Part shown: positions 11,318-20,754 of the stretch, piece after piece | Layout: each line of letters opens with the position of its first letter | Position numbering within the stretch: position 1 is the stretch's first letter | Source of the DNA: Plumapathes pennacea | Taxonomy: Eukaryota; Cnidaria; Anthozoa; Antipatharia; Myriopathidae | Assembly: GCA_964036295.1 (NCBI GenBank) | Contig: OZ038471.1 | Coordinates: 5,454,001-5,518,000, forward strand | Length of the DNA: 64,000 nucleotides | Reading direction: 5' to 3' | Position numbers and translations under genes: made by a program | Notes under the pieces: model-generated | The model's input: only the letters and a program-made list of their open reading frames with translations | Told to the model about the DNA's origin: nothing | Database searches by the model: none

Positions 11318-11743
11318 AAGCTAGCCTAGCACTAACAATAACACGCCTGATTGACGCATGCAAACGGCTTGTAATTAATTGTATGCTAATCAAAGAGATA
11401 GGAAGTATCTTTCTATTTTCGTTTTTAGAGTATAATATAATTTTGTTTCTATTTCTTCGTCTGGAATGCTATTCCATATTCTCATTATGTGGCAAGTTGC
11501 TTGAAGTTGACACATTCTTCCTCATGATACCACTGTCGTCAGCGCCCGATTTTATTTGTCTGTCCCCCTATTGATGATGAAAATTAGCCAATCACAAAGC
11601 GAAAAACTGACGACTATAGAAAAAATCCTATTCTTAGATCAATCAAAGTGATTTTTCGACAGTTTCGAACGCGAGAATGGGATCTATCCGAGATTGGCTA
11701 CCTCTTCACAAGTTTTTACACAGGTGAATAGTTACAAACTCAT
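11318..11743. repeat. Segmental repeat, right copy (partner 4543-4970)
   Basis: Matches 4543-4970. In the left copy the next base continues into CTTATATAAAATC. Here the homology stops at 11743 and resumes at 15331, so 11744-15330 is an insertion relative to the left copy, or has been deleted from it. Confidence 0.8.
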
Positions 11744-12014
11744 TGCTTGTGACGTCACAAGCTTTAAAATGCAACGATTTTTTTTTTTTTTTTTTCTGGG
11801 TTAGAAATCTCCATGCGGTGATTGGTTCATATTATCATGTGATTTGTGATGACGTTGTGATCAAGTGACTTGGCGGGCGAGCAGTTTCGCCATTTTGAAG
11901 ACAGCAAGTTGCTTGCCTTAGTTGGCTCTGTGGATTATTTTATGGGCCGCTCATCTTACTTACAAACGCATACGCCGGCTGCGGTAGACCCATACTAAAT
12001 TTCATTGAGCGGTT

Positions 12015-12224
12015 TTGGCTTGGGTCCGTTCAGCCTCAAAAGCCATACTGAAAGCCATGAAAGCAAATGCAATGAACTTATCAATGAACTGCATAACTAT
12101 GCACAACTGTACAGAAATGTACGAAGAATCTGACATCCAGAACCTTGAGAACTTGAAGGAACAAGCTGAACGAAGCCGCTCGACATACAAAGACGAGAAC
12201 CTGTGTAAAGACGGCGATTCTTGA
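12015..12224 (+). CDS. Small hypothetical ORF, 69 residues
   Basis: A short frame from ATG 12015, rich in M, N and E, with no recognisable domain. It ends 38 bp before the start I favour for the next ORF. It may be 5' untranslated sequence or an upstream ORF of 12262-12873. Weak support. Confidence 0.15.
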   Translation: MAWVRSASKAILKAMKANAMNLSMNCITMHNCTEMYEESDIQNLENLKEQAERSRSTYKDENLCKDGDS

Positions 12225-12261
12225 CAAGCGCTTGATAGCGGATTATATGGAACTGTTTAGT

Positions 12262-12873
12262 ATGAGGGTGAACTTGAAGGTACTTTGTATTCTTTTACTT
12301 TGTATTATTCTTGCTGATACAAGTAAAGCGTCAGAAAATCTGACTTTTGTTTGGGATCAAAATTTCACTCTGCTGTGCATTTATGTTGTTGTTGCGACAT
12401 TTTGGCTCGGTGCCATGAAGGTCAAACAATCAGTGGAACAGATGGCGTTGTTATTTGAAAATTGGGAAATGGCTGAGGAAAAAGTGACCGTTGGTAGATC
12501 TCGCTTCGCTCAGTTTTATTGTATTCCCACAAATGTTTATGTGAAAGAAAACCGAAGTCCTGCAAGACGAAGTCGTGAGCCAAGCCACGTACCCTTGAAT
12601 AACCTTTCACGCATTTTGAACAAGAGTAGAAAAAGCAGGCGACTAATACAAGAATACATTTCAAAGAATGTCCCAAAGTCGTCAAAAGTCCATGGTTATA
12701 CCCGAGCTTACGTACTTCACAATGCTAATGCGTTCCGAGAACGTGCATGTAAACAACATGTAAACAATAAAAAAGCCACAGATGGAAATGGAAAGAGAAA
12801 ATTAGGATCAATAAACCATCGCTGCGAGAAAGCTAGAAGCTCAAAAAGAAGATTGCCAAAAGTAACAGTTTAA
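12262..12873 (+). CDS. Orphan secreted or membrane protein, about 203 residues
   Basis: I chose ATG 12262 because the N-terminus then begins MRVNLK followed by VLCILLLCIILA and a small-residue stretch, a typical signal peptide. An in-frame ATG at 12247 is also possible. A second hydrophobic segment (residues about 37-53, FTLLCIYVVVATFWLG) could be a membrane span. The remainder is strongly basic (Lys/Arg/Asn/Ser rich) with no recognised domain. It lies inside the 3.6-kb insertion. It could be an orphan gene, an exon of one, or a mobile-element accessory ORF. Confidence 0.35.
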   Translation: MRVNLKVLCILLLCIILADTSKASENLTFVWDQNFTLLCIYVVVATFWLGAMKVKQSVEQMALLFENWEMAEEKVTVGRSRFAQFYCIPTNVYVKENRSPARRSREPSHVPLNNLSRILNKSRKSRRLIQEYISKNVPKSSKVHGYTRAYVLHNANAFRERACKQHVNNKKATDGNGKRKLGSINHRCEKARSSKRRLPKVTV

Positions 12874-13941
12874 AAGTAAGATACGTTTGTATTTTAAAAT
12901 GTGTTAAAAAACAGGCATTGCAAGATCAGACGTACTCAGAGATCAAAATCACAGAACCAAGTACAATGGGTTTTCTCTGTCAAGGGATATAGAAAAAAAT
13001 TCCGGTCCTTCAGTTGTTGATCCAAACAAAACGATCATCGGTTGGCTTTCTGGATGCACGGAAGCCATACTTTAAGAGCGATTTTGGCTTGCATTGTTTT
13101 TAAGCGTCGGAAGACTTGAAAATAGCCGTACACAAATGCTTGATGTGTTACCAGCGGGACCCCCGTAAAGTACGAAGGGTTGTGTTTTGCAAATGCTCGA
13201 TTATAGATACCGCTTCAACCAATGTATCTGTGTTCTGAGCAATATTTGTGTGAAAGAACATCGAATAAGTAGTAGAAGACGAGTCGAAACTTGATAGAAC
13301 TTGAACTTTTCCCTGCGGGCAGAGCGTCTTCCTTTGTCGGAAACTCTGCGGCTTTGTGTAACGCGCGGCGTATACGAACAGTCGGCGTTTAACTTCGTTT
13401 TGCGTGCAGTAAAGGTTCTTTGTTTATTGTCTGAGGATATTGAATTACTAATAGGTTTGAGGCAAATATCACGCGAGATTAAGATACAAGATCTGTCAAT
13501 GAAATGTCACGAGCATAATATCATAGAACGGGGAATCCCGAATCATCAGCTAATTAGCTTTCACTCACGCCGCTTTAACAAAAGCAGGAAAGACCGGCAG
13601 GCGATTACATCGAGAATATTTGTCACTGAATACCTCGAAGTCTTCAAAAGCTCAAGGTTGATATCCGACTATCCGAGCCGTAATGTTCGCTCCACAAGCC
13701 CGTGATGCACGCCTTTGTTGTCACGGTATTCAAACGTCTGCAGCTTCCGATAGAGATTAATTTCGTATCGACCCAGAATTTTGCGTTAAAGCTTAATGCA
13801 TAGCAGTCTTGAACATATTAGTAATCAGACTTGTACATGTAGGATGAGTAACGTCTGAGATGGCTTTTTCATACGAAGTAATTTCATCATGGGAAGTGTC
13901 ATGCTTTAATGTGCTACAGAGATAAGTCTGAAAGCTTTCAA
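12874..13941. other. Non-coding part of the insertion
   Basis: A 134-residue frame (13301-13705, plus) starts at ATG but has no recognisable domain, and I do not call it a gene. The block GCGGGACCCCCGTAAAG near 13152 is an inverse match to CTTACGGGGTCCCGC near 10176, showing that shared repeats occur in and outside the insert. Confidence 0.4.
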
Positions 13942-14816
13942 TGGTTGTGTTTTCACTAGCGACATTTACTGGCGTAATTTTCCTCGAGGGTTTTGTTTGC
14001 TGACCAACTAACACTAGTGTAGGCGCGCCACTGTTTTCACCACTGAAATCAGAAATGTTAAGTTAACATATGATCTGTCATCACTTCCGTTTTCTACAAA
14101 GCACATGTTTTGAAAGATGGCGGGAGAAGAGAATGCGGTGTTTGTAATTCTGTTGCTTGTCGCGGCAGTTCGTAGTCTCGCTCGCTTGCGCCGACGAAGG
14201 CGACAATTTCACCGATTAAGGCAGCATTTACTGCAAAATCGGAGGCAGCGGATAGCGGCATTTAGATCTGTATGTAGACAAGTTGAAGAAGAAGAGAAGA
14301 GCCAAAGCGGAATGGGTTCAATTTTGGTTTGAGCAAATGTTGCTTAACCAGTATGGGGACAATTTGTGGCGTGAACATTTTCGTGTCAACAGGAATACAT
14401 TTCACTTCATTTGCGGACTGGTTGGTCCACACATAATGCGACAAGACACAATTTTACGCCACGAAGAACTTGATTGATTGCGATCTTCACTCCTACTCTT
14501 CAAGAACGCAAAGAAATTTGGCGCTGAGAAAGACGTCTTGATTTTGTTAAAGTTGGGTGTGTACAGTATTTGACAGCTTGGCAGAAAATGGAGCGCTGCA
14601 ATTGGCTACGCTTAAGTACACACCGCGTTACACCATCTTTTCAGGTCGTGTATTTTTGCTCGGTTTCCGGTAATTATAACCCAAAAATCCCGGTGAAAAC
14701 ACTTTGTAATTTACACTAATGAAAATTTACGCGAGTTACATCCTAGGTGTTTTCATTTGAACTTCCGGAATTTTCGCGTTACACTAGTGTAAAGTGTCAT
14801 AGTGAAAACACAACCA
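13942..14816. mobile_element. Degraded PIF/Harbinger element with terminal inverted repeats
   Basis: The left end TGGTTGTGTTTTCACTAG and the right end TAGTGAAAACACAACCA are inverse matches. Similarity extends imperfectly about 45 bp inward. The 875-bp interior encodes a transposase N-terminus in two frames and nothing of the catalytic domain. A 3-bp target duplication is not clear, perhaps mutated. Confidence 0.6.
14117..14477 (+). pseudogene. HARBI1-like transposase remnant, frameshifted and truncated
   Basis: Two overlapping frames, 14117-14332 and about 14283-14477, share one polypeptide direction but different phase. The first is an Arg-rich N-terminus. The second reads WVQFWFEQMLLNQYGDNLWR and then FRVNRNTFHFICGLVGPHI followed by MRQDT. 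That resembles the helix-turn-helix-like N-terminal part of HARBI1/PIF transposases (F-R-x-x-x-x-T-F-x-x-L-C ... RQDT). The frame stops at HEELD, so the DDE nuclease domain is missing. Non-functional relic. Confidence 0.6.
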
Positions 14817-15330
14817 ATTACAGCTACTTGAACATGATGCACACGCTGGGAAGATGAGATAAGGCTATTACGCTGTCTTACAGCTACTTAAGATGTCGGG
14901 TATTCCCCAGTCAATCCCATTACAAAATGACAACACAGTTCCTCCACAAAACATGTCAGCTTGAAAATTCACTCAACAAGGTTGCCAGGTTGTATAGCAA
15001 GCGTCACACAAGTACTGTCACGTGCATCGGAAAGCAATGAAAACTGGGTTGTTGCAAACGAAGAATATTCCTACGGGGCCTTCGATAATTGTTTTCTCTC
15101 AATTATTATAATACACTTTTTCGTGAATATCTGTTTGACCGAAATTAGAAGAAAAGAGGGCAAGAAAAATAAAGGGAGCTCTTGGATCCGTCATGTGCAA
15201 AAACTGACTCGGCTATAATATCTTTTGCATATAAACGCACGACAAAAGTTCCTCTCCCGGGACCCCTCGTGTCTCTATTCATTGTACTAATGACGTCACA
15301 AGCGCACTGGCCACGGGCCTGTCTTGTTCT
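14817..15330. other. Right flank of the insertion
   Basis: No gene supported. It includes the TGACGTCACAAGC motif near 15291 and the border at 15330. Confidence 0.5.
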
Positions 15331-15477
15331 TATATAAAATCATTGTAGCAGAATCTGAATGTTGTTTTCTATGCCAAAAAGATAGAGATTCTGTTACACC
15401 TCTTTTGGGAATGCCACACATGCAGCAAAAAAAAAAAAAAAAAAATTGACAAAATAATGCACTTTCTTGCATCATTA

Positions 15478-16153
15478 AGGTGATGTTACACGAGACGATT
15501 TTTAACGACGATTTTTAGCGCAACAATGTTGCGCGAAAAATCGTCATAGTGTAACATGGCGCGCCGGACGATTTTTAGCGCAATCTTCGTTGCGGCAACA
15601 TGTTAAAAGTTTTTGAATGGCCTTCAAACGCATGCAACAATGTTGCTCGAATTTTGTTGGAGTTGCTTCGTGTAACACCCTCGCAGTCGATTTTTCGCGC
15701 AACACTAACGTCACAGGACTTATTGACGCCCTCATTATTGTGTTAAACCTCTGTATTTATGTGGCGACTCGGCCGACCAGCTCGTCGAATTTGTTTTTTG
15801 CCATCAGGAAATATTGAGCGAAAGTTCATCTTTTACGTTTAATTCTCTGGCTAACTGGTGATAAACCCCCTTTTCTTCTCTCCTCTTCATCCATTCCCTC
15901 GTCCAAACAATTCTTTTTCGTGTTCGCGTCTGGTAATCTTCAAAACTATCAATTAATTACAACATTCGCACAAAGTTCTGCTTTTGGTAAAGGCTGTCAT
16001 GTTTTTGGAGAAGGAGTCTGGGCGCTAGCTGGATGTTGCGCGAAAAATTGTCTCGTGTAACATGCCGTTGCCGCAACAATGTTGCGCTAAAAGTTGTCTT
16101 GTGTAACATGCATTAAAAATCGTCGTTAAAAATCGTCTCGTGTAACACCACCT
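15478..16153. mobile_element. PIF/Harbinger-type MITE, copy B
   Basis: A 676-bp relative of 5120-5803 with the same termini and TTA on both sides (15475-15477, 16154-16156). It is slightly shorter because one inner CGCTAAAAAT unit near the right end is missing. Confidence 0.85.
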
Positions 16154-16734
16154 TTAGGTCTTGTTTCGGTGCAGCAAAATCTGGATTTTAAAATATCTTT
16201 TGTTTGCAAGGTAGCACTGATCAAATACTGCTACATCAGTGTCTGCTACTGGCACGTTTTTGCATCTACAGTTGCAGAACAAGGAATATAGTGCCATCAG
16301 TAACTGAGTTTGAATATCATCTGGAATATGAGTAATGCCGCTATAGAGAAACAAGTCTCCTTGAAGGAAGACATTCAAGAAAAGTACAATTTGAAATGAT
16401 CTCCAATACCCTTCTGGTTATAACTGAGCTCTTTTTTTTTAATATTCTTCGATGTTTTTCTCACATCACTTCTTTTTCAAACGAGTATTTAGACCAAATA
16501 ATACCACTACTTCTGGCTACTCCAAAGTATACAATATATTATTCTTAGCATCAATGTACCGTGTTAATATATAAGTAACCCATGTTTGTTTGTATATATA
16601 TATACTGTTTATTCTTCACATTGTTCTTCACTTTATGTAGGTAAATATATGTTATTATGAAAAAAGAAAAAAAAAAACAACAACAACAACAACTTCGAAC
16701 CTGGCAAATGGTTTGAACCCAGGAGTGTGAACAG

Positions 16735-16926
16735 TTGGTTGGTTGTGATCGTCCGGGTTAGAGTAGTCTCCAGAAGAACTGTTGTTGGTGACTGACGTTT
16801 CGACTACCTGAGCGTAAGTCATCTTCAGAGTCTGAAGATGACTTACGCTCAGGTAGTCGAAACGTCAGTCACCAACAACAGTCTTTCTGGAGACTACTCT
16901 AACCCGGACGATCACAACCAACCAAC
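16735..16926. repeat. Long palindrome, second copy
   Basis: Copy of 6411-6601, with the same CTGAAGA ... GAAAC core at 16832-16863 on the plus strand and its inverse in the left arm. Tentatively the fused ends of a Penelope-like element. Confidence 0.6.
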
Positions 16927-18430
16927 TTCGAACCTGTTGCTTCCTGTCGAAACTTAATACAAAGCGATTATACGAAAAAAGAGAGGACTTTGAAACTTTG
17001 ATTCCACGTTGGCAGATCTAGGTGGGCTGATTGTGATGCAAAGTAAACAGAATCTAAAATGAGTTGGCAGTTCAAGAGGTGTTAGAATTAATATCCTTGT
17101 GACAAAGATTTTATACAAAGCGAACAATAATATCTATTTACTCATATGTGCAAGCAAATTGCTTGAAGTTGACACATTCTTCCTCCTGATACCACTGTCG
17201 TCAGCGCCCGATTTTGTGTGTTTGTCCCCCTATTGATGGTGAAAATTAGCCAATCACAAAGGAAAAAACTGACGTGCTATAGTAAGAAAAATCCTATTTT
17301 TAGATCAATTTAAGTGATATTTGGACAGTTTCGAACGCGAGAGAATGGGATCTATCCGAGATTGGCTGCCTCTTTCACAGGCTGTTCCTTGACCATTTTA
17401 GAAGGTGTTGTGACAACGTGACCTATTGATGAAAACCGAGAATTATTATTTTTATTATTTGCCGCAAGAGAGTATGAGGTAATTACTTCATACACTCATT
17501 TGCTGTTATTTCAAACTGTGCGACTGAGACGAATTTGAATAATTATATTTTGCTTATTTTGCTAGCTTTTCTTGGCTCGCTAGACAGTCGCGGATATATT
17601 CTGTAGTTGCGTGTACAAAGTTGTCTCGGCGAATTTTGCAGTTTAGCTTGTCCACTAAAACTTGAAAACGCATCACTGTGCACGTTGTCTTGCCCTTTTA
17701 GCGGCCGACTGGTGACGTCCCTGTACAACCATAGTTTGTAAAAATACGACCAGTAATCTCCAAGCGGAAAATAGATAAGAATCCCGCTTCCCGAAAACCC
17801 ACTACAGGGTGAGGGGATATCTGCGATTATGTACTTCTAGTTGCTGTAAATGCGAATTTGAATAAATCTAAATGTATTTTTTGAAATATTCCCATTGAAT
17901 CACCGCAGGAGGTGTTTCACAGGAAGCGTGAAGATGACCAAATTGCCTATTTCTTCATTATATTGATTTTTTTTCTTTGTTACTTTAGGCTTTTCACAGT
18001 AACGTTGTTGTGTTATCACAATTAGTATAGGTAATCGCATTATTTCAAGTGCAATTAGGAATAAATTAGCACGAGTGAATTTTTAAAGACCACAAAATTG
18101 CACGAGCGCCGCGCGTATGCATGTTAAATACTATATTCTCGCTCCAGGCACTTTTCATAATTTTTCCATATTGTTGTCACATAACAACAGTAGGTCTACA
18201 CTACAGCCCTATAGCGTGGAAACAAGCACCGTAAACTCTTTTTATTATTTTTATTTGTTTCATGTACTATAATTAATTAATAATTGTGCAAAGTTTCAAA
18301 AGAAAATCACCGCAACCAATACTATATTCTCTCTTCAGTTAGGCACTTTTTTTCATAATATTTCCATATTGTTGTCACATAGAAAAGTAGGGCTACACTA
18401 CGGGAGCCCTGTAGCGCGGAAACAATAATT

Positions 18431-19441
18431 TTAGTTATCCAAAAATTGTGCGTAAGGTACAATCGGTTGGTGCTTAGTTGCGTTCATACATAACGTGTCT
18501 GCTACTGTCGAATACGTCCAGGGTTGATCCAACATCTTCTCGAACAAGCTGTTGTTCCTGTGCTCGATTGGCGCCAACCGTTGTGCTTCTTCTATCCATC
18601 TCCTCCACACTTCCAGTTTGCTAATAGTTTTTGACCTCTTGGGATAGGAACGATGTTTAGGATTACTAGCAATAGCGGCAGTGAACATCAACACTTGTCC
18701 ACGGAATTTGATTTCAGCATTTGAAATGACATTTTTGTGAGCGTGGTACCAGCTTTCGTATTCGTACTCTTCCCGATACGGCAGTATGTGAGTTATGGCC
18801 TTGTAGTGAAAGGCATTAAAAATCGCGTCGAAGAAAATCACTGGCACTACAAGAGAAGTCTCATTTATGCCACAGAGGATCCTTCTTCTCTTGAAATGAA
18901 CGTCAGCCCCATTATGAAAGGAATAGTCCAATACTCCAACTGCTGGTTCATAGTCTAGCAGCCACTTTTCTATCGCTCGGAAAGGTTGAAGAGTCGCTGC
19001 CATCCCTGGAGGAGTGAATTTATTAAATTTTACTCGCGTGTCATCATTTAGGAAGATGTAATATTGATAACCTGGTCTTCTGTCCAGTGCGGCGAAAAAG
19101 AGGACGTTTCTGCCGGAAACCCATGTCGTTTTAGGATCCAAGAGGTAGGAAATGTGCGGAGCGAAAGCTTTCTTCGTTTTACACGGGGTCCGGAAACTTA
19201 ACACGATGACATCACAGTTGCAGGTGGATGCATTCCCCAACGGAATTGCGAGGTTTGGCGGTAAGCAGCTTTCAGTTTCTGTCAAGTATATGAATGGTTT
19301 CTGAAACGGGGGATCCGCTCTATTTATCTTGCCATGATAAACAGGAGTCGTTGAAGAATTTTCTTTGAAGTAAGACATATAAATGAAGGTCCAACTGGCC
19401 AAGGCAATTATTAGTAGAAGGAATTGTTCCTGTTTCTTCAT
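18431..19441 (-). CDS. Glycosyltransferase-like type II membrane protein, copy 3
   Basis: 336 residues from ATG 19441, differing from copy 2 at one position. The signal anchor (about residues 7-25) and the YIFLNDDTRV motif are conserved. A full-length open frame kept in three copies suggests selection or very recent duplication. Function unassigned; a GT-A-like fold is an inference from the NDD motif and type II topology. Confidence 0.75.
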   Translation of the reverse strand: MKKQEQFLLLIIALASWTFIYMSYFKENSSTTPVYHGKINRADPPFQKPFIYLTETESCLPPNLAIPLGNASTCNCDVIVLSFRTPCKTKKAFAPHISYLLDPKTTWVSGRNVLFFAALDRRPGYQYYIFLNDDTRVKFNKFTPPGMAATLQPFRAIEKWLLDYEPAVGVLDYSFHNGADVHFKRRRILCGINETSLVVPVIFFDAIFNAFHYKAITHILPYREEYEYESWYHAHKNVISNAEIKFRGQVLMFTAAIASNPKHRSYPKRSKTISKLEVWRRWIEEAQRLAPIEHRNNSLFEKMLDQPWTYSTVADTLCMNATKHQPIVPYAQFLDN

Positions 19442-20737
19442 GTCGAAACTTAATACAAAGCAATTATCCGTAGCACTAGGGGATATTGAACTTTGATGCC
19501 ACGTCAAGCAGATCTAGGTGGGCTGATTGTGATGAAAAGTAAACAGAATATAAAATGAGTTAATGGCAGTTCAAAAGAGCTATTTTCTGACAAAGCTTTT
19601 ATACAAAAGCGAGCAATAATATTTATTTACTCATATGTGGCAAATTACTTGAAGTTGACACATTCTTCCTCCTGATACCACTGTCGTCAGCGCCCGATTT
19701 TATTTGTCTGTCCCCCTATTGATGATGAAAATTAGCCAATCACAAAGTGAAAAACTGACGTGCTATAGTAAAAAAATCCTATTTTTAGATCTATTTAATT
19801 GGATTTCGACAGTTTCAAACGCGAGCATGGGATCTATCCGAGATTGGCTGCCTCTTCCACAGCCTCTTCTTTGATTATGATACAATAAAATAAAATAAAA
19901 CTAGTTAGTAGAACCTTCCGTAAGCGACCACGCTTCGTTCGGCGTTTAGTGTTCGGGCATTCCTCACCATGGGAGGCTTAAAGGAACAGTGTCCCGATCT
20001 TGCGCATGTGCGAATTCAAAGTTTATGATACAATCGTTTATGTAAATCTAAGTCGCAGGAAACTAACAATCAATTTCTCAAGAACAATAACAGGAATAAC
20101 GTGTATATTGAATCGACTAAGGGCCGATGTGTAAAAGCTGAACGCTGTAAAAGAATTTGAAGCTGATGTTTTGAGCGCTAACTCTTCGTCGGAGCAAATA
20201 TGAAAGTGTGGATACTTCATTTGTGCGATAGTTGTGCCAACGCGCTCCTTTTTCGTTTTACATTCATAAATATACAGTAAAACTTTAGCGGGCATCCGTG
20301 GTTGTACATTTAGAGTCGTTTTCGGATGACTGTCGAAAACCAAAACCAAAGGAATCACACAGGCCAATCACAGAGACTGAGAGAAAACAGTTCAGCCAAT
20401 CAGAAGCCAAAGTAATTCACGTTTGGTCTTGCGTTTGGTTTTACTTTCCAATCAGCAGTGCGAGTACACGCCATTGCTTGCGTGAGAAGTGTTTGGTTTT
20501 GGTTTTGGTTTTGTTCCTGATTGGTTGAGAATGCTGCCAAACTTGTGTGGACCAATCCGAATACGAAGCTAATGCAAAACCAAAACAATCATACAATTAC
20601 TTTTGACAGTCATCCGAAAACAGCTCTAAGACATCACCAATTGTTTTACATCACATTAGCTGTTGACTGTCCGTCCGAACTGGTGCATGACGGGTAATGT
20701 ACTTTGTTTTGGCCTGCTTTACAATCTTCTTTCCAGC
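19442..20737. other. Intergenic, MITE-bearing
   Basis: No gene supported. 19640-19860 holds another copy of the TACCACTGTCGTCAGCGCCC block. 20311-20628 is an inverted-repeat transposon relic. A 109-codon minus-strand frame at 20038-20367 has no recognisable domain and may lie in the 3' untranslated region of the secreted mosaic gene. Confidence 0.5.
20311..20628. mobile_element. MITE, family TAGAGNSGTTTTCGGA, copy 1
   Basis: Ends TAGAGTCGTTTTCGGATGAC and, in inverse, GTCATCCGAAAACAGCTCTA. The interior is rich in CCAAAACC and CCAATCA motifs. A related copy is at 26321-26602. Non-coding. Confidence 0.7.
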
Positions 20738-20754
20738 TTAAAGTCCAAAAGTGT
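20738..20754 (-). CDS. Mosaic gene exon 13: possible terminal coding exon
   Basis: After the strong pyrimidine tract and acceptor TTTCTCTTTCAACAG, 17 nt add five codons (DTFGL) and a TAA in the right phase. A short tail after the discoidin domain is common, but a more distant last exon cannot be excluded. Confidence 0.4.

Larger units (their letters stand above)
11744..15330. mobile_element. 3.6-kb insertion splitting the second duplicated unit
   Basis: Defined by comparison: 11743 and 15331 are contiguous in the other copy (4970/4971). The insert starts with the perfect 18-bp palindrome GCTTGTGACGTCACAAGC. Its right part contains TGACGTCACAAGC (about 15291-15303), so the first 13 bases recur in inverse 27 bp from the right border. 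It contains an orphan ORF (12262-12873) and a degraded Harbinger element (13942-14816). No clear target duplication is seen. It may be a composite mobile element or an older locus that was deleted from copy A. Confidence 0.55.
15331..19507. repeat. Segmental duplication, copy B (partner 4971-9182)
   Basis: Collinear with copy A, including MITE, palindrome, low-complexity tracts and glycosyltransferase-like gene 3. Small differences include A-tract lengths (about 6308-6368 versus 16663-16690). Upstream of the gene, homology ends at about 19515, where this copy takes a different path from 9182. Confidence 0.85.

Noticed and set aside
20038-20367. 109-codon minus-strand frame
   Set aside because: No domain; overlaps the end of a MITE (20311-20628). 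More likely 3' untranslated or intergenic sequence.
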